From Pseudoalteromonas shioyasakiensis (GTDB lineage Bacteria; Pseudomonadota; Gammaproteobacteria; Enterobacterales; Alteromonadaceae): a DNA stretch of 25,219 bases. The position numbers and the translations under genes were made by a program. This document shows, one piece after another, positions 1-12,872 of this stretch (position 1 is its first letter; every line of letters begins with the position of its first letter). The notes under the pieces were generated by a model, which was not told where the DNA came from, searched no databases, and saw only the letters and a program-made list of their open reading frames with translations. The DNA lies in assembly GCF_019134595.1 (NCBI RefSeq), contig NZ_CP077770.1, positions 3,797,501 through 3,822,719 on the forward strand. The letters run 5' to 3'.

Positions 1-1635
1 AAACACCATAATGCCACCCATACGCTCTAAGCCAATAAATGCAAATGTACGTTCACCAATCGTACCCAGTGCTAACGCTTCTGGTTCTGCACCTTTGTCA
101 TCAGAGCGACTATCACCGTCATTTTCATCTTCGTTATTATTGAATGCTGCTCCGTGAACTGATGCAGTAATGCGTGAGATTTGATCGCCAGAGTCAAAAA
201 CCACCATGCCGTTACTATCCCAAATGGTAAAAGAGCGGGCTCCATATGCATAGAGTGATTCATATTCGCCATTATTATCTTCATCACCTTTAACAGTGGT
301 CACTTTTAAACGGCCAATATCACTGTTGTCATTGTTCAGGTAATCAAAATTGCTTGCCAGTGTTAAGTCTTTAGCTCTAGTTTCATCTATATATGATAAA
401 CAACCATCATCTTCATCGTACTCAAGACCACCTTTTGCTAAACAATCAGCTTCGTCGGTTGTATCAAAGAAGTATTCTCGTGCATCACCTTCGTTCGCTG
501 TGACAATAAAGTTAGCACCTTTCCAAGTAAAGCTTGAAATAGTATCTGGTTGATACATGCCATAGAGACCAGGGTACGATTTAAAGTTAACACCACCGTC
601 TTTATCTGATGCATCAAAAAGTAAATTAGACCAATCTTTAAATCCTAAGCCTTTAAGCTCTAGGCTATTATCTTCAAGATTGACGATAGCAAGGGCGTTA
701 TTTTCTTGTAGTGACACGTAGGCAAACTTATTGTCTTTTGAAATGCTGATGTATTCAGGTTCTAAATCCATAGCTACGGTTGTATTAATCAAGTTACCGT
801 TGATTGTTCGACCTGTCGGGTTAGCAAATACAATCCCAAGTTCTTCAAGCTCTGTTTGTTTGTCGTTATAAGCCGAAAAAGTAATGCTAATAGCAGTATC
901 TGCAATTACACCATCATTGATATTAATAATGCTGATAGAGCCTTCAGGGTCAATACTGTAATCACCATTGGGTTCGCCTTCATTTGCAACCAGTACTTTA
1001 TTGCCATCATGGCTAAAAGTAACCATGTCGGGCAGGGCGCCTACAGTGACATTTTTAATAAACAGAGGCTCGTCGCCACTAATATCATAAAATGCGATTA
1101 AACCGGCATCACCGGTATTACTTGCTGCCATTGCGACGGCTAAAAGATCATTATTAGCATCAATAGCGATACTGTTTGCATCACCCGCACTGTGCTCATT
1201 AAGTGCAAGGGTAATCTCTGAGCTTAAATTAGTGCCGTTTATAACCCCTTCGTTATCTTTAACTAAAGCTGCACGGTCAAAGCTATCAGCTTTCATGATA
1301 TTAACGACCGCAGAATCACCGGAACTATTGATAGCAAAAATTCGTTGTTTAGATGCTTGGTAAGCGACAATCTCTGCTGCACCTTCAGGGCTTTCTGCGT
1401 TCAGCACTGCACGGCCGATAAGATTTATAGTTAAAGCAGCGTTTGCATCTGTACCATTTGCTCCGTCAGTTCCGTTTGTACCATCGGTGCCATTTACTCC
1501 ATCAGTTCCATTAGTACCATTTTGACCTGCAGGACCTTGTTCACCTTGTAGGCCGTCTTTGCCGTCGTCACCGTCTAATGAGCAGCCAGTAAGAATGGTT
1601 AAAAGTGATAGCGCAATAATTGATCTTTTTAACAT
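1..1635 (-). CDS. Choice-of-anchor I family lipoprotein, C-terminus cut by window edge
   Basis: The frame is open from an ATG at 1635 to the left edge (545 codons, no stop), so the C-terminus is missing. The start is preceded by AAGGAA. Residues 1-18 form a lipoprotein signal with lipobox LTGC (Cys18) and Ser at +2, which suggests the outer membrane. Residues 22-63 are Gly-X-Y triplets. The rest resembles choice-of-anchor I proteins, predicted secreted beta-propellers sometimes annotated as alkaline phosphatase-like. Visible family motifs are ESPEGAAEIVAY, GALPDMVTFSHDG followed by VLVANEGEPNGD, VTANEGDAR, SDDKGAEPEALALG and FAFIGLERMGGIMVF. The enzymatic activity of this family is uncertain, so no substrate is assigned. 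The gene lies after the glmU terminator and is probably transcribed alone. Confidence 0.85.
   Translation of the reverse strand, partial: MLKRSIIALSLLTILTGCSLDGDDGKDGLQGEQGPAGQNGTNGTDGVNGTDGTNGTDGANGTDANAALTINLIGRAVLNAESPEGAAEIVAYQASKQRIFAINSSGDSAVVNIMKADSFDRAALVKDNEGVINGTNLSSEITLALNEHSAGDANSIAIDANNDLLAVAMAASNTGDAGLIAFYDISGDEPLFIKNVTVGALPDMVTFSHDGNKVLVANEGEPNGDYSIDPEGSISIININDGVIADTAISITFSAYNDKQTELEELGIVFANPTGRTINGNLINTTVAMDLEPEYISISKDNKFAYVSLQENNALAIVNLEDNSLELKGLGFKDWSNLLFDASDKDGGVNFKSYPGLYGMYQPDTISSFTWKGANFIVTANEGDAREYFFDTTDEADCLAKGGLEYDEDDGCLSYIDETRAKDLTLASNFDYLNNDNSDIGRLKVTTVKGDEDNNGEYESLYAYGARSFTIWDSNGMVVFDSGDQISRITASVHGAAFNNNEDENDGDSRSDDKGAEPEALALGTIGERTFAFIGLERMGGIMVF
1447..1572 (-). 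repeat. Collagen-like Gly-X-Y tract inside the lipoprotein gene
   Basis: Residues 22-63 carry glycine at every third position from 22 to 61, fourteen in a row. The second half is a near-repeat of GTN/GTD units (GTNGTDGVNGTDGTNGTDG), coded by a degenerate 9-18 bp DNA repeat. The tract sits between the lipidated Cys18 and the globular domain, so it probably acts as a stalk. Such a tract can change length by slippage. Confidence 0.85.
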
Positions 1636-1725
1636 TATTATTTTTCCTTGGAATTGTATTGAGGCAATTACAACACGCAGGCATTACAACTATATGGCAC
1701 TTTTATGAGAACAAAATTTAGTCAT

Positions 1726-1754
1726 AAAAAAAGCGAGTATAAACTCGCTTTTTA
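1726..1754 (-). terminator. Rho-independent terminator after glmU
   Basis: Stem AGCGAGT/ACTCGCT around 1732-1749 with a short AT loop, flanked by A and T runs on both sides. Read on the minus strand it ends in a seven-U run. It lies 25 bases after the glmU stop. Confidence 0.8.
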
Positions 1755-1778
1755 TCTATAAATTAGTAGGGTAGCTCA

Positions 1779-3137
1779 CTACTTTTTGGTTGGGCGCTTC
1801 CAGCCGGTTAGGTTACGCTGTTTACCACGAGCGACTGCAAGCTGATCGTCTTCAACTGTATTAGTGATAACAGAGCCTGCGCCAATCGTTGCCATTGAGC
1901 CAATATTAACAGGGGCCACTAGTGATGAGTTAGAACCGATAAAGGCGTTATCACCAATAATGGTTTTTGATTTATTTACACCATCATAGTTACAAGTAAT
2001 AGTCCCTGCGCCAATATTAACTTTTTCGCCAACTTCAGTGTCGCCTAAGTAGGTTAAGTGATTTGCTTTTGAGCCTTTACCTAAGCGAGTCTTTTTCATC
2101 TCTACGAAGTTACCAATGTGTGAGTCTTCTTCCATAATCGCACCTGGGCGAAGGCGGGCATATGGGCCTAAAGTACATTTAGCAGCGACACTGGCTTCTT
2201 CAACAAGTGAGTTAGCTTTAATAACAACGTTATCGCCAATAGTACAATCTTTAAGTACGCAATTTGGACCAATTTGTACGTTATTACCAAGAGTTACTTT
2301 ACCTTCGAAAATAACATTAACGTCGATGAGAACATCTTCGCCAGTCGTTACTTCACCACGTACATCAATACGTGCAGGATCAGCAAGTGTTGCGCCGTTT
2401 AGCATTAGCTCTTCTGCTTGCCATGCTTGGTATGCACGTTCAAGCGCTGAAAGTTGTACGCGATTATTAGCACCTTCAACTTCCATCGGATGCTCAGGCT
2501 GTGCAGAGGTAATTTCAACCCCTTCACTGTGTGCCATGGCAACAATATCTGTTAAGTAGTATTCACCTTGGGCGTTGTTGTTAGATAGGTTACCTAACCA
2601 ACGTTTAAGTAGCGCACCATTCGCAGCCATAATACCGGTATTGATTTCTTTAATTTCAAGTTGCTCAGGTGAAGCGTCTTTTTGTTCGATAATACCGACA
2701 AGCTTGCCATTTTCACGGATCATTCGGCCATAACCTGATGGGTCATCTAAGGTAACCGTTAATACCGCTAAGCCTTTTTCTGGAGTTGCAGCAAGTAGCT
2801 TTTCTAAGGTCGCGCGTTTTGTTAGTGGCACATCACCATAGAGAATTAATACGGTGTCATCATCGGCAATGTGTTCTTTAGCAACAGCGACAGCATGACC
2901 CGTACCGAGTTGTTCTTCTTGTAACACCCAGTTTACTTGGTTGTGCGATAGGGCTTCTTGAAGCTGCTCACGGCCATGACCATAAACAAGATTTGTTTCA
3001 CGAGCGCCAAGGGCAGTGGCATTATCGATAACGTGCTGCACCATAGGTTTGCCAGCAACTTTGTGTAATACCTTAGGTAGAGCAGAGCGCATACGGGTGC
3101 CTTTACCCGCAGCAAGAATAACGGTAGTCAGAGACAT
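1779..3137 (-). CDS. glmU: Bifunctional GlmU: N-acetylglucosamine-1-P uridyltransferase / glucosamine-1-P acetyltransferase
   Basis: GlmU makes UDP-GlcNAc in the cytoplasm in two steps, acetylation of glucosamine-1-phosphate and uridylylation; the product feeds peptidoglycan and LPS. The protein has 452 residues (about 456 in E. coli). The N-terminal pyrophosphorylase domain starts [16 protein letters not shown], with a downstream Lys in [10 protein letters not shown]. The C-terminal half is a left-handed beta-helix of hexapeptide repeats, with [14 protein letters not shown] and [10 protein letters not shown] of the acetyltransferase site. I chose the ATG at 3137, preceded by AAGGAT; an upstream in-frame extension has no family similarity. 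It follows the atp operon as in E. coli, but glmS does not follow it here and a terminator closes the unit. Confidence 0.97.
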   Translation of the reverse strand: MSLTTVILAAGKGTRMRSALPKVLHKVAGKPMVQHVIDNATALGARETNLVYGHGREQLQEALSHNQVNWVLQEEQLGTGHAVAVAKEHIADDDTVLILYGDVPLTKRATLEKLLAATPEKGLAVLTVTLDDPSGYGRMIRENGKLVGIIEQKDASPEQLEIKEINTGIMAANGALLKRWLGNLSNNNAQGEYYLTDIVAMAHSEGVEITSAQPEHPMEVEGANNRVQLSALERAYQAWQAEELMLNGATLADPARIDVRGEVTTGEDVLIDVNVIFEGKVTLGNNVQIGPNCVLKDCTIGDNVVIKANSLVEEASVAAKCTLGPYARLRPGAIMEEDSHIGNFVEMKKTRLGKGSKANHLTYLGDTEVGEKVNIGAGTITCNYDGVNKSKTIIGDNAFIGSNSSLVAPVNIGSMATIGAGSVITNTVEDDQLAVARGKQRNLTGWKRPTKK

Positions 3138-3294
3138 TAAAACAATATCCTTCTTTCTTTGTTTTAGGTGTGCAATATTTTGTGAGTTCTGGAAAACATA
3201 CAAAGTTGTGTAAGTCACATCATGTGTAAATACGCAATCCTAATGTGTTGGACTGAACCTTGAATGAAACAGCTATTCACTATTAATTTACACT

Positions 3295-3323
3295 ATTGTA
3301 GCGAGCTTTGATGAAGGATATAA
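3295..3323 (-). promoter_or_regulatory. Possible sigma70 promoter for glmU
   Basis: On the minus strand, TTATAT and TACAAT are separated by 17 bases. The -10 matches 5 of 6 consensus positions and the -35 only 3 of 6. It lies between the atp terminator and glmU and would give a leader of about 150 bases. The assignment is weak. Confidence 0.3.
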
Positions 3324-3366
3324 GTATAAATATAAAGTAGGGCGCTAAGTGGTGACTTTTAGGCAC

Positions 3367-3393
3367 AAAAAAGCCCACGATAAGTGGGCTTTT
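3367..3393 (-). terminator. Terminator of the atp operon
   Basis: Stem GCCCAC/GTGGGC (3373-3378 with 3384-3389), five-base loop, extended by A/T pairs, with a six-U run on the minus strand. It lies just after the atpC stop. Confidence 0.85.
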
Positions 3394-3409
3394 CGAAAAC
3401 CGAGTAGGC

Positions 3410-3832
3410 TTACTTTTTACGTAATTGTTGAATTACGCGAAGTTGAGCGATTGCTTCAGCAAGTTGCACTGCAGCTTGTTGATAATCTAACTCAGCAGTT
3501 GACGTATTCGCCATTTGCTCTTCAGCATCACGTTTAGCTTTTTCAGCCGCTTGCTCGTCTAGGTCTTCACCACGTACTGCAGTATCTGCAAGAATCGTGA
3601 TGCGATCCGGTTGAACTTCTAGCGTGCCGCCAGCAATATACATCACGTCTTCGTGACCAAATTGCTTAACTAAACGTACCATACCAGGTTTTAGGGCAGT
3701 TAATAATGGAGCGTGACCATAGTTAACACCAAGGTCACCTTCACTACCACTCACTTGAATCGATTCAACCAGACCAGAGAACAAGCTCTCTTCTGCGCTT
3801 ACTACGTCAAGATGTACAGTCATAGCCGCCAT
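3410..3832 (-). CDS. atpC: F1Fo ATP synthase subunit epsilon
   Basis: Epsilon is part of the central stalk of F1 and inhibits ATP hydrolysis. The 140-residue protein has the N-terminal beta-sandwich ([31 protein letters not shown]) and a C-terminal alpha-helical hairpin (about residues 90-140). The start at 3832 is set by AGGAGG five bases upstream; a second Met at residue 4 is 14 bases from that site and less likely. It is the last gene of the operon, 13 bases after atpD, and is followed by a terminator. Confidence 0.96.
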   Translation of the reverse strand: MAAMTVHLDVVSAEESLFSGLVESIQVSGSEGDLGVNYGHAPLLTALKPGMVRLVKQFGHEDVMYIAGGTLEVQPDRITILADTAVRGEDLDEQAAEKAKRDAEEQMANTSTAELDYQQAAVQLAEAIAQLRVIQQLRKK

Positions 3833-3845
3833 ACTACCCTCCTAA

Positions 3846-6124
<2,279 letters not shown>

Positions 6125-6183
6125 GACTCTCTCTCCGAATCAGGTGGGCTTTAGTTACCTAAAGCTCACCATTCATAACTAAA

Positions 6184-7725
6184 TTACCAAGTTTGCGTCG
6201 ACTTGAACTTCTCTAGAAGTTCTTTAAGTTGAGCTTCAATCTCAGCGTTGTAGTTACCAGTTTCATTGATTTGAGCCATTAGCTCTGCGTATGTGCTGTT
6301 TGCGTAAGAAATTAGGCCAGCTTCGAAATCCATGATTTTCGCGATTTCGATGTCTTGTAGGTAGCCTTTTTCAGCAGCAAATAGCGACAGAGACATTTCA
6401 GCAACAGACATTGGTGCGTACTGTTTCTGCTTCATTAGCTCTGTTACGCGCTCACCATGCTCTAATTGAGCACGTGTTGCATCGTCAAGGTCAGACGCGA
6501 ACTGCGAGAACGCAGCTAATTCACGGTACTGAGCTAACGCTAGACGGATACCACCACCTAGTTTCTTAACGATTTTAGTTTGCGCTGCACCACCAACACG
6601 AGATACCGAGATACCAGCGTTAACAGCTGGACGGATACCTGAGTTGAATAAGTCAGTTTCTAAGAAGATCTGACCATCGGTGATAGAGATAACGTTTGTC
6701 GGTACGAACGCAGAAACGTCGCCGCCTTGAGTTTCAATGATTGGCAATGCCGTCAATGAACCTGTTTTACCTTTCACTTCACCATTAGTGAACTTCTCAA
6801 CGTAATCAGCGTTTACACGTGATGCACGCTCTAGAAGACGTGAGTGAAGGTAGAATACGTCACCTGGGTATGCTTCACGGCCTGGTGGACGCTTAAGTAG
6901 TAATGATATTTGACGGTAAGCAACAGCTTGCTTAGATAAATCATCATATACGATTAGCGCGTCTTCACCACGGTCACGGAAGTATTCACCCATAGTACAA
7001 CCAGAGAATGGTGCTAGGTACTGAAGTGCCGCAGATTCAGAAGCAGATGCAACAACAACAATCGTGTTTTCTAATGCACCGTGCTCTTCTAATTTACGTA
7101 CTACGTTAGCGATAGTAGATGCTTTTTGACCAACTGCAACGTACACACACTTAACGCCTGTACCTTTTTGGTTGATGATAGCATCGATTGCTAATGCAGT
7201 TTTACCAGTTTGGCGGTCACCGATCACAAGCTCACGTTGACCACGACCTACTGGGATCATCGCATCGATAGATTTATAACCAGTTTGTACTGGCTCATCT
7301 ACTGATTGACGTTCGATAACGCCAGGTGCGATTTTCTCAACAGGTTCAAAACCGTCGTTATCTAAAGCGCCTTTACCGTCGATAGGTGCACCTAGTGTGT
7401 TAACAACACGACCAAGAAGACCACGACCAACAGGAACCTCTAGGATACGACCAGTTGATTTAACTTTTACGCCTTCTTTAAGGTCAGCGTAAGGACCCAT
7501 TACTACAGCACCTACTGAGTCACGCTCAAGGTTTAGTGCGATAGCATAACGGTTGCCAGGAAGCTCGATCATCTCACCTTGCATACAGTCAGCAAGACCG
7601 TGGATGCGGATGATACCGTCAGTAACAGATACGATAGTACCTTCGTTACGAGCTTCACTTACAACTTCGAACTGCTCAATACGTTGTTTGATCAGATCTG
7701 AAATTTCAGTGGAATTAAGTTGCAT
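6184..7725 (-). CDS. atpA: F1Fo ATP synthase subunit alpha
   Basis: Alpha is the non-catalytic nucleotide-binding subunit of F1, with 513 residues. It shows the N-terminal delta-binding helix ([16 protein letters not shown]), the Walker A motif GDRQTGKT at 169-176, and [12 protein letters not shown], whose Arg is the finger reaching into the beta catalytic site. It is complete and ends KFKSTQTW. It lies 14 bases after atpH, with GGGA upstream of the ATG. Confidence 0.98.
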   Translation of the reverse strand: MQLNSTEISDLIKQRIEQFEVVSEARNEGTIVSVTDGIIRIHGLADCMQGEMIELPGNRYAIALNLERDSVGAVVMGPYADLKEGVKVKSTGRILEVPVGRGLLGRVVNTLGAPIDGKGALDNDGFEPVEKIAPGVIERQSVDEPVQTGYKSIDAMIPVGRGQRELVIGDRQTGKTALAIDAIINQKGTGVKCVYVAVGQKASTIANVVRKLEEHGALENTIVVVASASESAALQYLAPFSGCTMGEYFRDRGEDALIVYDDLSKQAVAYRQISLLLKRPPGREAYPGDVFYLHSRLLERASRVNADYVEKFTNGEVKGKTGSLTALPIIETQGGDVSAFVPTNVISITDGQIFLETDLFNSGIRPAVNAGISVSRVGGAAQTKIVKKLGGGIRLALAQYRELAAFSQFASDLDDATRAQLEHGERVTELMKQKQYAPMSVAEMSLSLFAAEKGYLQDIEIAKIMDFEAGLISYANSTYAELMAQINETGNYNAEIEAQLKELLEKFKSTQTW

Positions 7726-7739
7726 GCTCTTTTTCCCAA

Positions 7740-8273
7740 TTACGATTGTAGTGATGTAGCTAAGCGGGCTAATTTGCCACGTACTGAGCCGTCGATTACA
7801 GTGTCACCCGCCTTAATGATAAGACCGCCAACAACTGTAGTATCTTCACTACAATTCAGCTTAACTTTGCGTGCGAAACGTTTTTCAAGTGCCGCTACCA
7901 ATGTTGCTTGCTGCTCAGCAGCAAGCGGTGTTGCAGAAATCACGTCAACGTCGATTTCTTTGTCGTAGTCCGCTTTAAATTCAGCGAATAACTCAGCAAC
8001 AGCAGGCAGTGCAACTAAACGTCCATTTTCAGCCATCACCTTGATTAGGTTCTGACCTTGTTCGTTGAGCTGCTCTGCACAGATCTTGATAAACAGATCT
8101 GCTTGTTCAGTAGCAGTAGGCAATCCAGCTAGCGCGGCAGCGGCTTGCTCGTTGCTGGCAACGTGGCCAGCAAAGAACAGCATGTCGTTCCAACTTTCAA
8201 CAGTGCCTTTTTCAACGGCAAGTTCAAAAGCCGCTTTAGCGTATGGGCGAGCGATAGTAGCCAATTCAGACAT
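7740..8273 (-). CDS. atpH: F1Fo ATP synthase subunit delta
   Basis: Delta sits on top of F1 and joins it to the b-subunit peripheral stalk. The N-terminal helical domain begins [17 protein letters not shown]; the C-terminal region [22 protein letters not shown] is the family signature. I chose the Met at 8273, eight bases after AGGAGG, giving 177 residues as in E. coli. The ATG six bases upstream would leave only two bases of spacing. Confidence 0.96.
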   Translation of the reverse strand: MSELATIARPYAKAAFELAVEKGTVESWNDMLFFAGHVASNEQAAAALAGLPTATEQADLFIKICAEQLNEQGQNLIKVMAENGRLVALPAVAELFAEFKADYDKEIDVDVISATPLAAEQQATLVAALEKRFARKVKLNCSEDTTVVGGLIIKAGDTVIDGSVRGKLARLATSLQS

Positions 8274-8289
8274 GCTCATACCCTCCTAA

Positions 8290-8760
8290 TTACAGCTCAG
8301 CGACAAGTTTTTCAACGATGTCACTGTGTGCGGCTTGATTGATTTCGCGCTCTAAAATCTTCTCAGCACCAACCACTGCCAGCGTCGCTACTTGTTTACG
8401 TAGTTCTTCTGTTACACGGTTACGCTCTGCTTCGATTTCAGAGTGCCCTTGAGCAATAATTTTTTCACGCTCTTGTTGACCACGAACAGTTTCTTCGTCA
8501 ACGATTAGCGTGGCACGCTTTTTAGCTTGTTCAATGATATCAGCCGCTTGAGCTTTTGCCTCTTTAAGCTGCTCAGCAGCTTTCTTTTGCGCAAGTTCTA
8601 AGTCTTTTTCGGCTCTATCAGAGGCAGCTAAACCATCTTCGATTTTCTTCTGGCGAGCTTCAATTGCACCATTTAGTGGTGGCCATACGAATTTCATACA
8701 GAAAAGTACGAAAACCGTAAATGCAATTAATTCACCGATAAGAGTGGCTGTTAAGTTCAC
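8290..8760 (-). CDS. atpF: F1Fo ATP synthase subunit b
   Basis: Subunit b forms the dimeric peripheral stalk. It has 156 residues, the same as E. coli. One N-terminal membrane helix (about 5-25) leads through VWPPL into a long charged coiled coil, ending in [11 protein letters not shown], which contacts delta. The start is GTG at 8760 with a strong AAGGAGG upstream. Confidence 0.97.
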   Translation of the reverse strand: MNLTATLIGELIAFTVFVLFCMKFVWPPLNGAIEARQKKIEDGLAASDRAEKDLELAQKKAAEQLKEAKAQAADIIEQAKKRATLIVDEETVRGQQEREKIIAQGHSEIEAERNRVTEELRKQVATLAVVGAEKILEREINQAAHSDIVEKLVAEL

Positions 8761-8802
8761 GACCGCTCCTCCTTAAAATAGTAAGCTGTTCAAAAAATAA
8801 TA

Positions 8803-9063
<261 letters not shown>

Positions 9064-9092
9064 TTAAAGTTAAAATTTAAAAGTGTAATAAA

Positions 9093-9965
<873 letters not shown>

Positions 9966-10346
9966 TTAATGATTAAAAAAAACGGGCGCAAACAATCCGC
10001 TAAATAACACCAATACATAAACACAGAAAAACGGTAATAAAACGACCGTGTAAGACTTCAGTATCAGTGCAAACAAAACGATTGTTAGCATAAATTTTAA
10101 TCCGTTGCCGCGCTTTAGCGAGGCATACACTTGATTTACTCGACTTGCACCCATATAACGGAATGCATAGACAGCAAATACAAAATTAGGGAGTAGTGCA
10201 ACAGCTCCGCCAGCAAGCGCTGACTGGCCGGCATTGACTCCCCAACCTATAAAAACAATTACTGCAGCGATTAATGCTACGATACCCTGAAGACAAATTA
10301 ATTTAAATGCGGCAAGCCTATACGGCCTTGCTAACCTATTAGTCAC
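9966..10346 (-). CDS. atpI: ATP synthase protein I
   Basis: First gene of the atp operon. AtpI is a small membrane protein thought to help c-ring assembly or Mg2+ supply; it is not part of the finished enzyme. It has 126 residues with four hydrophobic segments (about 18-36, 43-60, 84-100 and 102-122) and a basic N-terminus. The start is GTG at 10346, with AAGG ten bases upstream. Sequence conservation in this family is low, so the call rests on topology, size and position. Confidence 0.9.
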   Translation of the reverse strand: MTNRLARPYRLAAFKLICLQGIVALIAAVIVFIGWGVNAGQSALAGGAVALLPNFVFAVYAFRYMGASRVNQVYASLKRGNGLKFMLTIVLFALILKSYTVVLLPFFCVYVLVLFSGLFAPVFFNH

Positions 10347-10385
10347 GTTTTGTTAACCTTTAGAACGTTAAATTGTCAGGGTATG

Positions 10386-10421
10386 AAAACTGGCGAAATT
10401 ATACTGATTCCTACCAGTTTT
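10386..10421. repeat. Inverted repeat around the atp -10 element
   Basis: AAAACTGG (10386-10393) and CCAGTTTT (10414-10421) are perfect 8-base inverted copies separated by 20 bases; the -10 element lies between them and the second arm overlaps the -35. It may be an operator or chance. Confidence 0.4.
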
Positions 10422-10425
10422 GCAA
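10398..10425 (-). promoter_or_regulatory. Sigma70 promoter of the atp operon
   Basis: On the minus strand, TTGCAA and a perfect TATAAT are separated by 16 bases, about 50 bases before the atpI GTG. This is the best sigma70 promoter seen upstream of atp. Confidence 0.75.
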
Positions 10426-10505
10426 CTTGAGTCGACCCTTTGTAGTGCAAAAACACCACAAATGTCTCTTTTTGGACATGTTATTAATTAATGACGAGAA
10501 TAGTC

Positions 10506-11417
10506 TTAATTTATACGGCTTAAAATGCCATCCAACTCATCAAGAGTTGTATAAGAGATAACCAGTTTGCCTTTGCCTTTTTTATTGTAGTTTATTTCTA
10601 CTTTGGCGCCTAAATTTTCAGCAAGCTTTTGTTCTAACTGTTTGACATCCGGATCTTTTTCTTGCACTTCTTTTTTCGGAGCTGGTTCTAAGATAGAGCG
10701 AACTAATTTCTCAGTTTCACGAACAGTCAACGCTTTAGCAACTGCTAATCTAGCAGCATCTGACTGCGCTTCGCCTTCAAGTGCCAATAAACAGCGTGCA
10801 TGACCCATTTCGATGTCGCCATGCTCTAACAAGATTTTAACATCTTCGTTAAGGTTATTTAGACGTAGTAAATTAGTCACAGTCGTACGCGATTTACCAA
10901 CAGCTTCGGCGACTTGTTGATGAGTGAGTTCAAATTCGTTAAGTAAACGATTTAATGCAATAGCTTCTTCCATCGCGTTTAGGTCTTCACGTTGGATATT
11001 TTCAATCAATGCGATTGCAACGGCTGCTTCATCTGGTACATCTTTGATGATACATGGAACAGCATCTAATTTTGCAAGTTGAGCAGCACGCCAACGACGC
11101 TCACCAGCAATAATTTCATATTTGTCTGCACCAATTTGGCGCACAACAATTGGCTGAATGATACCTTGAGCACGAATTGAGCTGGCTAACTCTTCTAGCG
11201 CTTCTTCAGACATATCTTTACGCGGTTGATATTTACCCGATTGTAAAAACTCAATCGCTAATTTTTGCAGCTCACCTTTGCTTTGCTCTGCAACGACCTC
11301 AGAGACTTGCTCTGGTGTCGCTGTTGCTTGTTGCTGATTATTTGCACTTGGGGCAGGTTTTGATGAACTTAATAAAGCGTCGAGTCCTCGGCCTAAACCG
11401 CGTTTTTTAGCAGACAT
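10506..11417 (-). CDS. parB: Chromosome partitioning protein ParB
   Basis: ParB is a CTP-dependent DNA clamp that loads at parS sites near the origin and works with ParA to segregate the chromosome. It has 303 residues. The N-terminus KKRGLGRGLDALL is the ParA-stimulating segment. The CTP-binding motif GERRWRAA begins at about residue 105, followed by ENIQREDLN and a helix-turn-helix (LTHQQVAEAVGKSRTTVTNL). The C-terminal dimerisation domain follows. It lies 20 bases after parA. No parS was found in the window. Confidence 0.97.
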   Translation of the reverse strand: MSAKKRGLGRGLDALLSSSKPAPSANNQQQATATPEQVSEVVAEQSKGELQKLAIEFLQSGKYQPRKDMSEEALEELASSIRAQGIIQPIVVRQIGADKYEIIAGERRWRAAQLAKLDAVPCIIKDVPDEAAVAIALIENIQREDLNAMEEAIALNRLLNEFELTHQQVAEAVGKSRTTVTNLLRLNNLNEDVKILLEHGDIEMGHARCLLALEGEAQSDAARLAVAKALTVRETEKLVRSILEPAPKKEVQEKDPDVKQLEQKLAENLGAKVEINYNKKGKGKLVISYTTLDELDGILSRIN

Positions 11418-11437
11418 GTTATTTTTTTACCTCGAAG

Positions 11438-12223
11438 TTAGGCTACTGCTGAAGATGTTTTCTCTTTTCTACGTAACATTTCGCCGGCTAGGGCTAAGTA
11501 AGCTTTAGCACCACTTGATGCACGGTCATAATACATGGCAGGGGCACCAAAACTCGGCGCTTCTGCTAAACGGACATTTCGTGGGATAACGGTACGATAT
11601 ACTTTATCGCCAAAATGTTGTTTGAGTTGTTCTGATACATCATTTGCAAGGCGATTGCGCGGATCATACATGGTGCGCAAAATCCCTTCAATTGTTAACG
11701 CTGGATTTACTAGCTTAGATAGCTGCGTAATGGTATCCATTAATGCCGTTAAACCTTCAAGGGCATAATACTCACATTGCATCGGAACTAAAATCGAATC
11801 AGCGGCGGCCATTGCATTAACAGTAAGCATGTTAAGTGAAGGCGGGCAGTCGATAAAAATGAAATCGTATTGGTCTTGAATTTGTTCAAGCGCATTACGT
11901 AAACGCACTTCACGCGCAAACAATTCCATTAGTTTAACTTCAGCGGCAGTCACATCGCCATTAGCAGCAATTAAGTGATACTCACCTGAGGTTTCTTTAT
12001 TGATCACTTCATCGATTGGTGTTTCTTCAATCAATAAATCGTAAATAGTCGCAACATCACCGTATTTATCGACACCACTACCCATGGTAGCGTTTCCTTG
12101 CGGATCAAGATCGATTAATAACACTTTACGCTTCGTCGCGGCCATCGATGCCGCGAGATTCACAGCGGTGGTTGTTTTACCAACACCACCTTTTTGGTTT
12201 GCTAATGCGATGACTTTTGCCAC
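11438..12223 (-). CDS. parA: Chromosome partitioning ATPase ParA (Soj type)
   Basis: ParA is a nucleoid-bound ATPase that moves ParB-parS complexes. It has 261 residues; the deviant Walker A motif KGGVGKTT lies at 11-18, with LLIDLDPQGNAT and IFIDCPPSLNMLTVNA as the A' and Walker B regions. There is no long N-terminal DNA-binding domain, so it is the short chromosomal type. The start is GTG at 12223; its ribosome binding site is weak, and only 13 bases separate it from rsmG, which suggests coupling. Confidence 0.97.
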   Translation of the reverse strand: MAKVIALANQKGGVGKTTTAVNLAASMAATKRKVLLIDLDPQGNATMGSGVDKYGDVATIYDLLIEETPIDEVINKETSGEYHLIAANGDVTAAEVKLMELFAREVRLRNALEQIQDQYDFIFIDCPPSLNMLTVNAMAAADSILVPMQCEYYALEGLTALMDTITQLSKLVNPALTIEGILRTMYDPRNRLANDVSEQLKQHFGDKVYRTVIPRNVRLAEAPSFGAPAMYYDRASSGAKAYLALAGEMLRRKEKTSSAVA

Positions 12224-12236
12224 AGTGCTCTGATCC

Positions 12237-12857
12237 CTAGTCTTTAGATAGAATGATTAGATGTCTTTGCGCATCTAACTCAGGTACTTCCAAGCTGATT
12301 TTTTCATCAAACTTAATACCTTTAGGTAATGAGTCTAGTTCTTCGCTCGGAAATACGCCTTTTAAGGCGATAAATTTACCTGAATGATCAATCAAGTGCG
12401 CACACCAGTCAACCATATCTTGTAAAGAGGCGAATGCACGACTTAATACACCATCTAATTTAACACTTGGTTGATATTCTTCAACTCTAGACTGCACTGG
12501 GGTTACATTTTCAAGGCCAAGTGCATGTTTTACCTGCATCAAAAAGCGCACGCGTTTACCTAAACTATCTAACAATACAAATTGTGTATCAGGTAAAGCG
12601 ATGGCTAATACGATACCCGGTAAACCTGGACCCGTACCTACATCAATGTAATGTTTGCCTTTAAGGTGTGGTGCAACAACTAAGCTATCCATAATATGCT
12701 TAACCATCATTTCTTCAGGTAAACGAACAGAGGTTAAGTTATACGCTTTGTTCCACTTGTCTAATAATTCAACATATTGCACAAGTTGTTGTTGCTGTTT
12801 TTCTGTTAGCGCAATATCAGTTTGCGCTAACAGCGTAGTTAATTGTTGTTGTAACAC
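12237..12857 (-). CDS. rsmG: 16S rRNA (guanine-527-N7)-methyltransferase RsmG
   Basis: RsmG methylates N7 of G527 in 16S rRNA using S-adenosylmethionine. The SAM motif [10 protein letters not shown] is at about 72-81, with [10 protein letters not shown] and VLSRAFASL after it. I chose the GTG at 12857, six bases after GAGG, giving 206 residues (207 in E. coli) and an N-terminus [10 protein letters not shown] that fits the family. Upstream in-frame TTG and GTG codons lie right against the mnmG stop and have no ribosome binding site. Confidence 0.95.
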   Translation of the reverse strand: MLQQQLTTLLAQTDIALTEKQQQQLVQYVELLDKWNKAYNLTSVRLPEEMMVKHIMDSLVVAPHLKGKHYIDVGTGPGLPGIVLAIALPDTQFVLLDSLGKRVRFLMQVKHALGLENVTPVQSRVEEYQPSVKLDGVLSRAFASLQDMVDWCAHLIDHSGKFIALKGVFPSEELDSLPKGIKFDEKISLEVPELDAQRHLIILSKD

Positions 12858-12872
12858 TGTATTCCTCACCAA

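Noticed and set aside
2116..2559. Plus-strand open frame of 147 codons inside glmU
   Set aside because: It is antisense to a well-conserved gene and its translation has no recognisable features. Similar antisense frames within atpG, atpA, atpH, mnmG, mnmE and yidC were dropped for the same reason.
2984..3000. parS-like sequence TGTTTCACGAG
   Set aside because: Only the left half matches the parS palindrome TGTTTCACGTGAAACA. I looked for parS through the window and saw no full site; it may lie outside.
10439..10461. Hairpin TTTGTAGTG / CACCACAAA between parB and atpI as a parB terminator
   Set aside because: On the minus strand the stem is followed by GGGTCGA with no U run, and it lies on the wrong side of parB to terminate it. 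It is upstream of the atp promoter.
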